DNA of 64,000 nt from Streptomyces sp. Tu 3180 (GTDB taxonomy: Bacteria; Actinomycetota; Actinomycetes; Streptomycetales; Streptomycetaceae), in assembly GCF_009852415.1 (NCBI RefSeq), contig NZ_WOXS01000002.1, positions 5,744,001 through 5,808,000 on the forward strand, given 5' to 3'. The translations under genes were made by a program, and so were the position numbers. Under the pieces are notes generated by a model. It was not told the DNA's origin. It ran no database searches and was given only the letters and a program-made list of their open reading frames with translations. Position 1 is the first letter of the stretch. Each line of letters starts with the position of its first letter. Shown here piece after piece: positions 1 through 8,756 of the stretch.

Positions 1-898
1 TGGTCCTCCATCAGTTTCAGCAGGGTGTCGACGGCCTCGCGGCCGAAGTCGTTGGACGATCCCTCGGGGGTCAGGGTGTAGGCCTCGTCGATGAACAGCA
101 CCCCGCCCAGCGCACTGGTGAAGACGTCCTTGGTGCGCTGGGCGGTGTGGCCGACGTACTGGCCCACCAGGTCCGCCCGCGCCACCTCCACCAGGGAGTC
201 GCGGGGGAGCACCCCCAGCGAGTGCAGGAGCCTGGCGTACAGCCGGGCGACGGTGGTCTTGCCGGTGCCGGGCGGCCCGCTGAAGACGAGGTGGTTGCTG
301 ATCCGGGGGGCGGGCAGCCCCGCGGCGATCCGCTGCCGGGCGTTGGTCAGCAGGCTGACCAGGTCGGCGACCTCCCGCTTCACGGCGGCGAGTCCCACCA
401 TGGCGGTGAGTTCGGCCATCGGGTCGGACGCGTCGTCGGTGTCCTGTGCCGTCCCGCCGACGGCCGCGGCCTCCGCGTCGCCGACGTCCTGCGGCAGCAG
501 CAGCGTCAGGTCGTTCTCCGCCGGGTCGGTCATGGCCGCGAGCCGGAACGCCTGCCGGTCCACCATGTCCTCGAACACGCCGCGGGCCGCACGGCCGTTG
601 CCGAAGGTCGCGTCGCGCGTCATCTGCTCGAAGCGTACGGCGAGGGCCTCCCGGGTCAGCGGCCCGAGCTCGAACTGGTGCCGGTGGCAGAGGCTCTCGG
701 TGATCGTCACCAGCTCCTCCACCGCGTAGTTGCCGAACTCGATGGTGCGGGTGAACCGGGAGGCCAGACCCGGGTTGGCGGTCAGGAACGACTCCATCTG
801 CTCGGAGTAGCCGGCCGCCACCACGACCACGTCGTCGCGGTGGTCCTCCATCAGTTTCAGCAGGGTGTCGACGGCCTCGCGGCCGAAGTCGTTGGACG
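1..898 (-). repeat. Direct DNA repeat encoding the tandem AAA domains (58 identical bases at 1-58 and 841-898)
   Basis: Bases 1-58 and 841-898 are identical, and the surrounding 840-bp units are visibly similar. Both units encode AAA domains of the same protein. The perfect block covers the codons just after Walker B. This indicates an internal duplication, with either recent origin or gene conversion keeping this block identical. Confidence 0.9.
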
Positions 899-2933
899 TC
901 CCCTCGACGGTGAGCGTGTAGGCCTCGTCGATGAACAGCACCCCGCCCAGCGCGCTGTTGAACGCCTCGGTGGTCTTGATGGCCGTACCACCGATGACCT
1001 GCGCGACCAGGTCGGCGCGGGCGACCTCGACCAGGTGCCCGCTCCTGAGCACGCCCAGGTCGGCGAGGATGCTGCCGTAGAGGCGGGCGACGGTGGTCTT
1101 GCCGGTGCCGGGCGGTCCCGCGAAGATCAGGTGCCGGCTCATCGACGGGACCGGCATGCCGAGCCGACGCCGGCGCTCCGCGAGCTGGTTCAGGTTGACC
1201 AGCGTGTTCACCTGGTGCTTGACGTTCTCCAGACCGACGAGCGACTCCAGTTCGGCCAGCGGGCCCTCGGGCTCCGGCTCCTTGCCGGGTCCGCCCGGGG
1301 CGCCGTCCTCGCCGACGGTCTCGGCCGACTCGCCCCAGCTGTCCGGCAGTCCGTTGTCCGCGCTGGTCAGCAGCTCGACCGTGAGCCGCTCGCTCGCGCG
1401 GCTCTGCCGCAGTCCCGCGCCCCGGTTGTCGCGCACGACACACCGGGTGACGTCGACCGGCTCGGCGCTGTCGATCCGTACGCCGTCGCCCGTACTGCCC
1501 GTGACCTCACAGGCGTCGAGGACGGCCCGGCCGCCGCGCGACACCTGGACGCCGTGGGCCCTCGAGCCGTGCACCCGGACCCGCTCCAGGGTGATCTCCG
1601 CGCCGTCCCGCACACCGACCCCGGCGTCGGCGCTGTCGCCGATCTCGCAGTCCCGCAGGGTGCCCCGGCCGCGTTCGCCGACGAGCAGGCCCGAGCGGGC
1701 GGCGGAGCTCAGTACGGTGTCGCTGATCTCGGGGTCGGAGTCGTCGTCGATGTGCAGCGCGCAACCGCCGGCGGACTCGACCTCGCAGTGCTCGAGCCGG
1801 CCGCGGCCGTCGTCGGTGAACTCGACGCCGTGGCCGCCGGCGCCGGTGACCCGGGCGCGGCGCAGCAGGGGGTTGGCGGCGGAGCGCACGGAGATGCCGA
1901 CGCCCGCCGCGTCCAGGACCTCCAGGCGTTCGAACTCGGCCGTGGAGTCGTCCGCGAGCTGCACCGCCCCGGCGGTGTCGGCGCAGTCGCTCACCACGGT
2001 GTCCCGCAGCAGCGGGGCGCTGCCCTCGACGACCCGTACGGCGGCCTCGGTGGAGCCGTGGAACGAGCAGCCCTCCAGGGTTCCGCGCGAGCGGTCCAGG
2101 ACGAGCAGCCCGCTGGTCTTGGTGCGCCGGGTGACGCACCCGCGCAGCACCGGGTCGGCCCCGCCGGAGATGACGATGCCGCTCTGCGCGATGGACTCGA
2201 AGGAGGTCTCCTCGATCTCCGGACGGGACATGCTGGTCACCAGCAGGCCCACCGAGGTGTGGTGCACGGCGCAGCGCAGCACCCGGGTCGAGCTGTGGCC
2301 CTCCAGGGCGATGGCCGGCTTGTCGGTGCCGGAGATGTCGCAGCCCTCCACGGTGCCCCGGGCCTCGCCGCTCGCCAGGACGCCGTTGGCCCGCGCGCCC
2401 CGGATGCGGCAGTCGCGCACCAGGGGGCCGGCGGTCTCGCCGATGACCACGGCGGAGGTGCCGAAGTTCTCGAACACGCAGTCCTCGACGATGCTCTCGG
2501 ACTCCGAGGAGTCGACGAGTCCGGCGCCGCCGGGGTTGCCGATCCGGCAGCCGCGGGCGGCCAGCGAACCCTTGCCGCGCACCAGCAGCGCCGTCCACCC
2601 GGCACCGGTCACGGTGCAGTCGTCGAGCGCGGCCTGACCGGCCGGCACGTCCACGACGGCGGCCTCCTTGTCGCGGCCCCGCAGGGTCAGGGCGCTGAGC
2701 ATCACGGCGTCGGCCATGAGGGTGACGGCGGTGCCGTCCCGCGGGCAGAGTTCGACGGTGCCCGGCTCGCCCTCGCCGACGATCGTCACCCGGTGCCGGA
2801 TGACGAGGTTCTCGGCGTAGCGGCCGGGACGGACCCGGATCACCGCCCCGGTACGGGCCTGGGCCAGTGCCTCACCGATCGTCTGGAATCCGTCCGACCG
2901 TTCCGGGCCGACCGTGAGTATTTGCCGTACCAC
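1..2933 (-). CDS. Beta-helix / double CbxX-type AAA ATPase of the T7SS locus (3' end cut by window edge)
   Basis: Partial gene, translated by me from the minus strand. A GTG start at 2933 has GGAGG eight bases upstream. Residues about 1-530 are a long right-handed parallel beta-helix repeat region, with short repeats such as GxGIxV and LxDCxI at roughly 20-residue spacing. Two AAA domains of the CbxX/CfqX (EccA-like) type follow. Each has the Walker A motif GPPGTGKTT (Lys612 and Lys892) and the Walker B motif GGVLFIDEAYTL. The two AAA domains are 280 codons apart. The second runs off the window. EccA proteins are cytosolic AAA ATPases of ESX systems that act on substrates or chaperones. Here the AAA pair is fused to a beta-helix instead of the TPR domain of mycobacterial EccA. 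It diverges from mycP with only about 65 bp between them, so the promoters must be packed together. EccA-like role is inferred; the domain calls are firm. Confidence 0.85.
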   Translation of the reverse strand, partial: MVRQILTVGPERSDGFQTIGEALAQARTGAVIRVRPGRYAENLVIRHRVTIVGEGEPGTVELCPRDGTAVTLMADAVMLSALTLRGRDKEAAVVDVPAGQAALDDCTVTGAGWTALLVRGKGSLAARGCRIGNPGGAGLVDSSESESIVEDCVFENFGTSAVVIGETAGPLVRDCRIRGARANGVLASGEARGTVEGCDISGTDKPAIALEGHSSTRVLRCAVHHTSVGLLVTSMSRPEIEETSFESIAQSGIVISGGADPVLRGCVTRRTKTSGLLVLDRSRGTLEGCSFHGSTEAAVRVVEGSAPLLRDTVVSDCADTAGAVQLADDSTAEFERLEVLDAAGVGISVRSAANPLLRRARVTGAGGHGVEFTDDGRGRLEHCEVESAGGCALHIDDDSDPEISDTVLSSAARSGLLVGERGRGTLRDCEIGDSADAGVGVRDGAEITLERVRVHGSRAHGVQVSRGGRAVLDACEVTGSTGDGVRIDSAEPVDVTRCVVRDNRGAGLRQSRASERLTVELLTSADNGLPDSWGESAETVGEDGAPGGPGKEPEPEGPLAELESLVGLENVKHQVNTLVNLNQLAERRRRLGMPVPSMSRHLIFAGPPGTGKTTVARLYGSILADLGVLRSGHLVEVARADLVAQVIGGTAIKTTEAFNSALGGVLFIDEAYTLTVEGTSNDFGREAVDTLLKLMEDHRDDVVVVAAGYSEQMESFLTANPGLASRFTRTIEFGNYAVEELVTITESLCHRHQFELGPLTREALAVRFEQMTRDATFGNGRAARGVFEDMVDRQAFRLAAMTDPAENDLTLLLPQDVGDAEAAAVGGTAQDTDDASDPMAELTAMVGLAAVKREVADLVSLLTNARQRIAAGLPAPRISNHLVFSGPPGTGKTTVARLYARLLHSLGVLPRDSLVEVARADLVGQYVGHTAQRTKDVFTSALGGVLFIDEAYTLTPEGSSNDFGREAVDTLLKLMED

Positions 2934-2998
2934 GCCTCGAACCTCCTTGTGCTGCTGCGGTAGTTGGCGTTGTGCGTCGTACATCTTGTGTGCATATC

Positions 2999-4237
2999 AT
3001 GCGGACCATGCGGAATGTCATGAAAGGCCGGAGTGCGGGCCTCGTGCTGGCGATCGCCGTGGTCCTGCCGGTCACCGGCGGGCCGGCCCTCGCCCTCCCC
3101 GCCGCGCCCGCCGCGCCGTCGGGGAGTCCCGGTGCCGACGGTCCGGGGGCCACGCTGCTGCCCCCGCTGCCCGTCCGGCTCGGCGAGGACAACCCCTGCA
3201 CCGGAGCCTCGGGACAGACGGCCACCGGAGCGGCGTGGTCGCAGACGGCGCTCGGACTGTCCCGGGCCCAGCGGATCTCCCGGGGCGGCGACGTGACCGT
3301 CGCGGTGGTCGACACCGGTGTCGCCACCGGCGTCCCCGGCCTGTCCGGCAGGGTGGAGTCCGTCGACGCGGCGGCCGAGGACTGCGTGGGCCACGGCACG
3401 TTCGCCGCCGGCCTGATCGCCGCCGCGCCGCAGAAGGGCAGCGGCATCACCGGGGTCGCCCCGCAGGCGGAGATCCTCGCCCTGCCCGGCACCGACGACC
3501 GCGGGGTCCCCTCCGTGGAACGCGTGGCCGCCGGCATCCGGACGGCGGCGGACCGCGGCGCACAGGTCATCTACGTCGGCCAGGTCCTGCGCACCGGCAA
3601 GGCCGAACTCACCGCGGCCGTCGCCCACGCCACCCGGCGCGACGCACTGGTCGTCGCCCCGGCCGCCCCGGACGCCGTGCCCCGCGAGGAGCAGGGGCCC
3701 GACGGCGAGATGCCGGAGGGTCCGTACTGGCCGGCCGCCGCGCCCGGCGCGCTCGCCGTCGTGGACTTCGGCCCCGGCGGCGTACGGCAGCAGAACGCGC
3801 CGCCCGCCCACGAGCCCGACCTGTCCGCGCCGGGCGGCGAGATGGTCAGCGTCGGTCCCGAGGGCCCCGGCCACTACATCGGTTCCGGTGCCTCGCTGGC
3901 GGCGGCGGGCGTCGCGGGCACCGCCGCACTCGTCCGCGCCTACCACCCCGACCTCACGGCGGCCGAGGTCACCCGCCGCCTCCTCGACACCGCCTACCCG
4001 TCGGACACCCCACGCCTCGACCCGTACGCCGCCCTGTCCCTGATCCAGGACCGCACGACGCCCCCCGCGCGGACCCCCGCCCCCGCCCACATGCCGGCCC
4101 CCGCCGACCCCACTCCCCACCACCGCTCCCTGACGATCGCGGCCGTAGGCCTGACCACGGTCCTCCTCCTGGCGGCCCTGGCGGCGGTCGTCCCCCGAGG
4201 CCGCACCAGGAACTGGCGCCCCCCGACCACCCCTTAG
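2999..4237 (+). CDS. mycP: Mycosin-type subtilisin serine protease of the T7SS (MycP)
   Basis: Membrane-anchored serine protease that, in ESX systems, stabilises the secretion complex and can process substrates outside the membrane. A hydrophobic signal sequence is followed by a Pro/Ala-rich stretch, then an S8 peptidase domain. Numbered from ATG 2999, the triad is Asp105 (in VVDTG), His132 (in GHGTFAAG) and Ser299 (in GASLAAAGVAG). A Pro-rich linker and one C-terminal transmembrane helix (around 4129-4195) with a short basic tail complete the mycosin layout. The usual AAGN oxyanion-hole motif reads as PAAPDA here, so the Asn seems absent. In-frame ATGs at 2999, 3008 and 3020 all lack a clear ribosome site; 3020 would leave the tidiest signal peptide. 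Divergent from the AAA gene and convergent with eccC. Confidence 0.88.
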   Translation: MRTMRNVMKGRSAGLVLAIAVVLPVTGGPALALPAAPAAPSGSPGADGPGATLLPPLPVRLGEDNPCTGASGQTATGAAWSQTALGLSRAQRISRGGDVTVAVVDTGVATGVPGLSGRVESVDAAAEDCVGHGTFAAGLIAAAPQKGSGITGVAPQAEILALPGTDDRGVPSVERVAAGIRTAADRGAQVIYVGQVLRTGKAELTAAVAHATRRDALVVAPAAPDAVPREEQGPDGEMPEGPYWPAAAPGALAVVDFGPGGVRQQNAPPAHEPDLSAPGGEMVSVGPEGPGHYIGSGASLAAAGVAGTAALVRAYHPDLTAAEVTRRLLDTAYPSDTPRLDPYAALSLIQDRTTPPARTPAPAHMPAPADPTPHHRSLTIAAVGLTTVLLLAALAAVVPRGRTRNWRPPTTP

Positions 4238-4266
4238 CGACGCTCCTGTCCCCGCCGTTCCCGCGG

Positions 4267-4381
4267 GCAGTCGTGCCTCCCCCAGAGCCCGAAAGGGCCT
4301 GGGAGGTACCCCCAGGGCGGCACGGGCGGGCGAGGGGAGTCCCCCCGCTCGAGCGAAGCCGGGAGTGGGGGAGGCACCCCG
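4267..4381. terminator. Paired GC-rich palindromes between convergent mycP and eccC
   Basis: Two imperfect hairpins fill the gap between the two stop codons. The first (about 4276-4307) pairs CCTCCC...CCC with GGG...GGGAGG around a GAAA tetraloop. The second (about 4341-4370) pairs CCCCCGCTC with GAGTGGGGG. Elements of this composition are scattered between genes in many Streptomyces genomes; that is recalled, not searched. The position suggests a bidirectional terminator. Confidence 0.6.
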
Positions 4382-4464
4382 CAAGCGCCGGGCCGCGCGC
4401 ACGCCCCCCGGCCGGCACCCACGCCGGGCGCCCCGCACACCCCGGCCCACCCCGCACGGACGTC

Positions 4465-7400
4465 TCACGACCCGTCCCCCACAAGACCCGTCTGCACCTG
4501 CAAGGTCTTGCGCCGGGCGATCCGAACCGCCCGCCCCGGGATCAGCTCCCGCCCCTTCACGCTCCCGAACAGGTACCCCTCACTCGGCGGACACGACATC
4601 AACAGCCCCGGCGTGTTGACCTCCTGCAACCGCCGCAGCAACGACTCGTTGAGCCCCCGCCCGGCCCCCGCCGACGACCGCGCCACGATCAGGTGCAGCC
4701 CCACCTCGTGCCCCAGCGCCAGATGATCAAGCAGCGGGGCGAACGGCTGCGTCATCGGCCCGCCGCCCACCATGTCGTAGTCATCGATCAGGATGAACAG
4801 CCGCGGCCCCTGCCACCAGTCGCACAACCGCATCCGCGACGGGGCGATGTCCTCCCCGGGAACCCGCTGCTTGACCGCCCGCGCCGCCCCGTCCACCAGG
4901 TCCCGCAGCATGTCCAGGGACACGGCGTGCCCGAGCCGGTACGCCTCGGGAACGCTCTCCACCAGCTCCCGCCGGTAGTCCACCGTCATGATCCGCGCCT
5001 CGGCCGGCGTGTACCGCTCGGTGATGCCGCGCGCGACCAGCTTCAGCATGTTGGTCTTGCCGCTCTCCGTGTCGCCCACCACGATCAGGTGCGGGTTCTC
5101 GGTGAAGTCGTGCCACACCGGCGCCAGTTCGTTCTCGTCCAGGCCGATGGCGATCCGCAGGCCGTTCTCGCCCTCCGCCTCCGGCAGCTCCTCGACCGGC
5201 AGCTTCGCCGGCAGCATCCGCACCCGCGGCGCGGTGGGTCCCGTCCAGTTCTCGGTGATCGCGGCGACCAGCCCCGCCACCCCGTCCGCGAGGTCGTCGG
5301 CGTCCTCGACCCCGTCGACGCGCGGCAGCGCCGACAGGTAGTGCAGCTTGTCGGAGGTCAGCCCCCGCCCCGCGCTGCGCGGGATCGTCGCCGCCTTCCG
5401 GGAGTCGATCTGCGAGTCCATCGGATCACCCATCCGCAGCTCCAGCCGGGTCCCGGTCTGGTCGCGCACCGAGGACGACAGCTCCACCCAGCGGGCGGTG
5501 GTGACGATCAGGTGGACGCCGTAGTTGAGCCCGCGGGCGGCCAGCGCGTTGAAGGTGGGGATGTGCCGGTCGAAGTCCTGGCGCACGGTGGCCCAGCCGT
5601 CGATGGCGAGGAAGACGTCCCCGTGCGGCTCGTCGGGGAACTCGCCCGCCGCGCGCCGCTTGCGGTACGTCGCCATGGAGTCGATGCCGTGCTCCAGGAA
5701 GAACCGCTCCCGCCGGGCGAGCAGGGTGGTGACCTCCGCGATCGTACGGCCCACCCGTTCGGTGTCCACCCGCGCCGCGACCCCGCTCATATGGGGCAGC
5801 TCGTCCAGTGAGGCCAGCGTGCCGCCGCCGAAGTCCAGGCAGTAGAACTGCACTTCGCGCGGGGTGTGGGTGAGGGCCAGCGCGGTGATGAGGGTCCGCA
5901 GCAGGGTGCTCTTGCCGCTCTGCGGGCCCCCGGCGATGGCGACGTGGCCGCCGGCCGCCGACAGGTCCACGGTCAGCAGGTCGCGCAGCTGGTCGAAGGG
6001 CCGGTCCACGACGCCCACCGGCACCGTGAGCCGTCCCCGCAGCGGCCAGTCCGCCGTGGTCAGGCCGTACCGCGGATCGGGTGCCAGCGGCGGCAGGATC
6101 TGGTCCAGGGTGGCCGGCCGGCCCAGCGGCGGCAGCCACACCTGGTGGGCGGGCGGTCCCGCCCCGCGCAGCCGGTCGAGCGCCACCGACAGCAGCGTCT
6201 CCCCGCCGCCGTCCCCCTCGCCCCGCGCCTGAGACTCCGGCTCGTCGGGCTCGCCCGCCGGGTCCAGGTCCGGGTCCGCGGGCGCGCGCGGCACCACCCA
6301 CTCCGCCGTCCACGGCACCACCTGCCGCGCCACCTGCGCCTGCACCACGGCCCGGCGCCGCTGGTACGGCCCCGAGACGTACGCGGCCCGGAACCGGGTG
6401 AGCGCGTCGACGCCGCTCTTGAGGAAGCCGGCACCCGGCTGCGCGGGCAGCTCGTAGGCGTCCGGCACACCGAGCACACCCCGGCTCTCCATCGCGGAGA
6501 ACGTCCGCAGACCGATCCGGTACGACAGATGGCTCTCCAGCTGGTGCATGCGGCCCTCGTCCAGCCGCTGCGAGGCGAGCAGCAGATGGACCCCGAGGCT
6601 GCGCCCGAGCCGGCCGATCATGACGAACAGCTCCATGAAGTCGCGGTGCGAGGCCAGCAGTTCGCTGAACTCGTCGACCACCACGAACAGGCTGGGCAGC
6701 GGCTGCAGCGGCGTCCCGGACTGCCGCGCCTTCTCGTACTCCAGCGCGGAGGTGTAGTTGCCGGCGGCGCGCAGCAGCTCCTGCCGCCGGATCAGCTCCC
6801 CGTGCAGGGCGTCCTGCATACGGGCGACCAGCGCCACCTCGTCGGCGAGGTTGGTGATGACCGCCGAGGTGTGCGGGAGTTCGTCGAGGCCGAGGAAGGT
6901 GGCGCCGCCCTTGAAGTCGACGAGGACGAAGTTCAGCGTCTCGGAGGAGTTGGTCAGCGCCAGCCCCAGCACCAGCGTGCGCAGCAGCTCGCTCTTGCCG
7001 GAGCCGGTGGCGCCGATGAGCATGCCGTGCGGTCCCGTACCGCCCTGCGCGGACTCCTTGATGTCCAGTTCCACGGGCCTGCCCTCACCGCTCACCGCGA
7101 TCGGCACCCGCAGCCGGGCACTGCCCGTCGCCTTCTCCCACAGCGTGGCCGGGTCGTGCCGGTGCAGGTCGGGGATGTTCAGCAGCGAGGTCAGTTCGAC
7201 GTCGTCGGCGAGCGGCCTGGAGTCGTCGCCGCCCACGCTCATCCGGTACGGCGCCAGCAGCCGGGCGAGCGCCAGCGCCCCCACCGTGCCCAGCCGGTCG
7301 GGCCGGCCGAGCACCGTCGACTGCTCCTTGCGGTCGCGGTCGGTGCGCACCAGCGCGACCCCGCCCTCGTCCACCTCCAGGCGCAGCGTGGTCCGTCCCG

Positions 7401-8463
7401 GCTTCCAGGCGAGCGCCCCGGTGAGGTCGAGCACCACCGCGTTGCGGAAGCCGTGGCCGTCGAAGCGGTGCCCCGCCGGCACCGTGCAGCCGTCGATCAC
7501 GACGACCGTGTACGGCTCCTCACGTCCCGGGACCGCGTCGGGGTCGGCGCCCGGCCGCTCCAGGAACTCGGCACCGAGCAGGTTCTCCAGCTCGGTGAAG
7601 GCCGAGGTGATCATGCGGGCCGGTCCGGCGCCGTCCTCCTCGTGCCGGTGCAGACTGTGCGGCAGCCACTTCGCCCACTCCCACTCCGCACGCCGCTCGT
7701 CCGAGACGCACAGCGCGATCCACAGGTCGTCGGGGGAGTGGAACACCGCCAACTGCGCGAGCAGGGCCCGGGCCTGGGCGCGTATCCGCTCCTCGTCCCC
7801 ACGGAACAGCACCTTCGACCAGGCCCGCAGGTAGATCGCGATGGGCTGGTCCCGGACGGTGGAGTAGGCCCGGGTGAAGCTGCGCAGCGCGTGCGCCGAC
7901 AGCGGCTCCAGGTCCTCGACGGGCTTGGTCGACAGCGGCGTCAGCTTCATCGCGAGACGCTGGTCGCCCACGCCCATCCGCACCTCGGCGAAGTCCTCGT
8001 CCGACGCCCGCCGCTCCCACAGCCGGGTGCTGCGCACCAGCGACGACAGCGCGTCGGGGTCCGGGTGGCGCCAGGCGAGGGCGCGCTGCTGCTCGACGAC
8101 GGACGCCCGCACCATGCGCCGGGTCTGCCGCAGGTACCGCAGGTAGTCGCGGCGCTCGCCCTTCATCCGCTGCTTGCGCTCGCCGTTGCGGCGCATGACC
8201 TGACCGAGCATCATGCCCGCCGACGCGATCACCATCACACCGAGCGCGATGTAGATGAATCCGCCGCTGTCCCGGCTCATCCCCGGACGCATGAACATCA
8301 GCATCATGGAGACCGACATCAGCGCCATCGGCAGATACGTCCACACCGCGGAACTGTCCGGCACGACTTCCGGAAGCGTCGGCGGCTCCTGAAGACTCAG
8401 TTCCCCCGACGGCATCTCCGGCCCTTTGCGGCGGGCCGGCCGGCGGAACAGGATCACGCTCAA
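4465..8463 (-). CDS. eccC: T7SS motor ATPase EccC (three FtsK/SpoIIIE domains, fused form)
   Basis: Membrane-bound motor of the ESX translocon. It recognises the C-terminal tail of EsxB-type substrates and drives export. The 1332-aa protein has two transmembrane helices near residues 40-90, a regulatory region, and three ATPase domains with Walker A motifs GATGSGKSE (Lys490), GGPQSGKST (Lys851) and GDTESGKTN (Lys1136). Walker B is VVVDEF in domain 1 and ILIDDY in domain 3. Domain 2 has AIDGW without the acidic pair, so it may not hydrolyse ATP. One polypeptide holds all domains, unlike the split EccCa/EccCb of mycobacterial ESX-1. The TTG start at 8463 is supported by GAGGAGG seven bases upstream; a GTG six bases inside would be too far from it. 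Confidence 0.96.
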   Translation of the reverse strand: MSVILFRRPARRKGPEMPSGELSLQEPPTLPEVVPDSSAVWTYLPMALMSVSMMLMFMRPGMSRDSGGFIYIALGVMVIASAGMMLGQVMRRNGERKQRMKGERRDYLRYLRQTRRMVRASVVEQQRALAWRHPDPDALSSLVRSTRLWERRASDEDFAEVRMGVGDQRLAMKLTPLSTKPVEDLEPLSAHALRSFTRAYSTVRDQPIAIYLRAWSKVLFRGDEERIRAQARALLAQLAVFHSPDDLWIALCVSDERRAEWEWAKWLPHSLHRHEEDGAGPARMITSAFTELENLLGAEFLERPGADPDAVPGREEPYTVVVIDGCTVPAGHRFDGHGFRNAVVLDLTGALAWKPGRTTLRLEVDEGGVALVRTDRDRKEQSTVLGRPDRLGTVGALALARLLAPYRMSVGGDDSRPLADDVELTSLLNIPDLHRHDPATLWEKATGSARLRVPIAVSGEGRPVELDIKESAQGGTGPHGMLIGATGSGKSELLRTLVLGLALTNSSETLNFVLVDFKGGATFLGLDELPHTSAVITNLADEVALVARMQDALHGELIRRQELLRAAGNYTSALEYEKARQSGTPLQPLPSLFVVVDEFSELLASHRDFMELFVMIGRLGRSLGVHLLLASQRLDEGRMHQLESHLSYRIGLRTFSAMESRGVLGVPDAYELPAQPGAGFLKSGVDALTRFRAAYVSGPYQRRRAVVQAQVARQVVPWTAEWVVPRAPADPDLDPAGEPDEPESQARGEGDGGGETLLSVALDRLRGAGPPAHQVWLPPLGRPATLDQILPPLAPDPRYGLTTADWPLRGRLTVPVGVVDRPFDQLRDLLTVDLSAAGGHVAIAGGPQSGKSTLLRTLITALALTHTPREVQFYCLDFGGGTLASLDELPHMSGVAARVDTERVGRTIAEVTTLLARRERFFLEHGIDSMATYRKRRAAGEFPDEPHGDVFLAIDGWATVRQDFDRHIPTFNALAARGLNYGVHLIVTTARWVELSSSVRDQTGTRLELRMGDPMDSQIDSRKAATIPRSAGRGLTSDKLHYLSALPRVDGVEDADDLADGVAGLVAAITENWTGPTAPRVRMLPAKLPVEELPEAEGENGLRIAIGLDENELAPVWHDFTENPHLIVVGDTESGKTNMLKLVARGITERYTPAEARIMTVDYRRELVESVPEAYRLGHAVSLDMLRDLVDGAARAVKQRVPGEDIAPSRMRLCDWWQGPRLFILIDDYDMVGGGPMTQPFAPLLDHLALGHEVGLHLIVARSSAGAGRGLNESLLRRLQEVNTPGLLMSCPPSEGYLFGSVKGRELIPGRAVRIARRKTLQVQTGLVGDGS

Positions 8464-8756
8464 CGAACGTCCTCCTCAACGATTTCGGAAGGAATTCCGG
8501 AGGAACCTCGCGGGAACGTCGCGGGTTTTCCGTAAAGAGTCAGAGTCCCGCGCGACGGCGGCGGGAGAATTTTCGTGGGGTTCCGTAACGCTGAACTCCC
8601 GGAGTGGTGTTGCGAAAAGCCCGGCGTACGGTCAAACTCGTCGGCGCATGCCCCGTCCGACTTATCCGTCGCGTTCGACGACCGGCCGGTGTGCCGCTGC
8701 CACCTTCCAGCCACCGCGTATCGCGTGGTCCGCCAGAAAGCGTGAACCCCGAGCCC
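8464..8756. promoter_or_regulatory. Divergent promoter region eccC / eccD
   Basis: A 293-bp gap separates the divergent eccC and eccD genes, so it must hold both promoters. It is less GC-rich than its flanks. It contains the eccC ribosome site, a GGAATTCC palindrome near 8491, and two similar direct repeats beginning TTCCGTAA (near 8528 and 8581) about 53 bp apart. I could not assign -10/-35 boxes with confidence. Confidence 0.4.

Noticed and set aside
147..2963. Plus-strand open frame of 938 codons opposite the AAA/beta-helix gene
   Set aside because: The minus-strand frame has Walker motifs and beta-helix repeats; the plus frame has none and is Gly/Ala/Arg/Val/Gln-biased.
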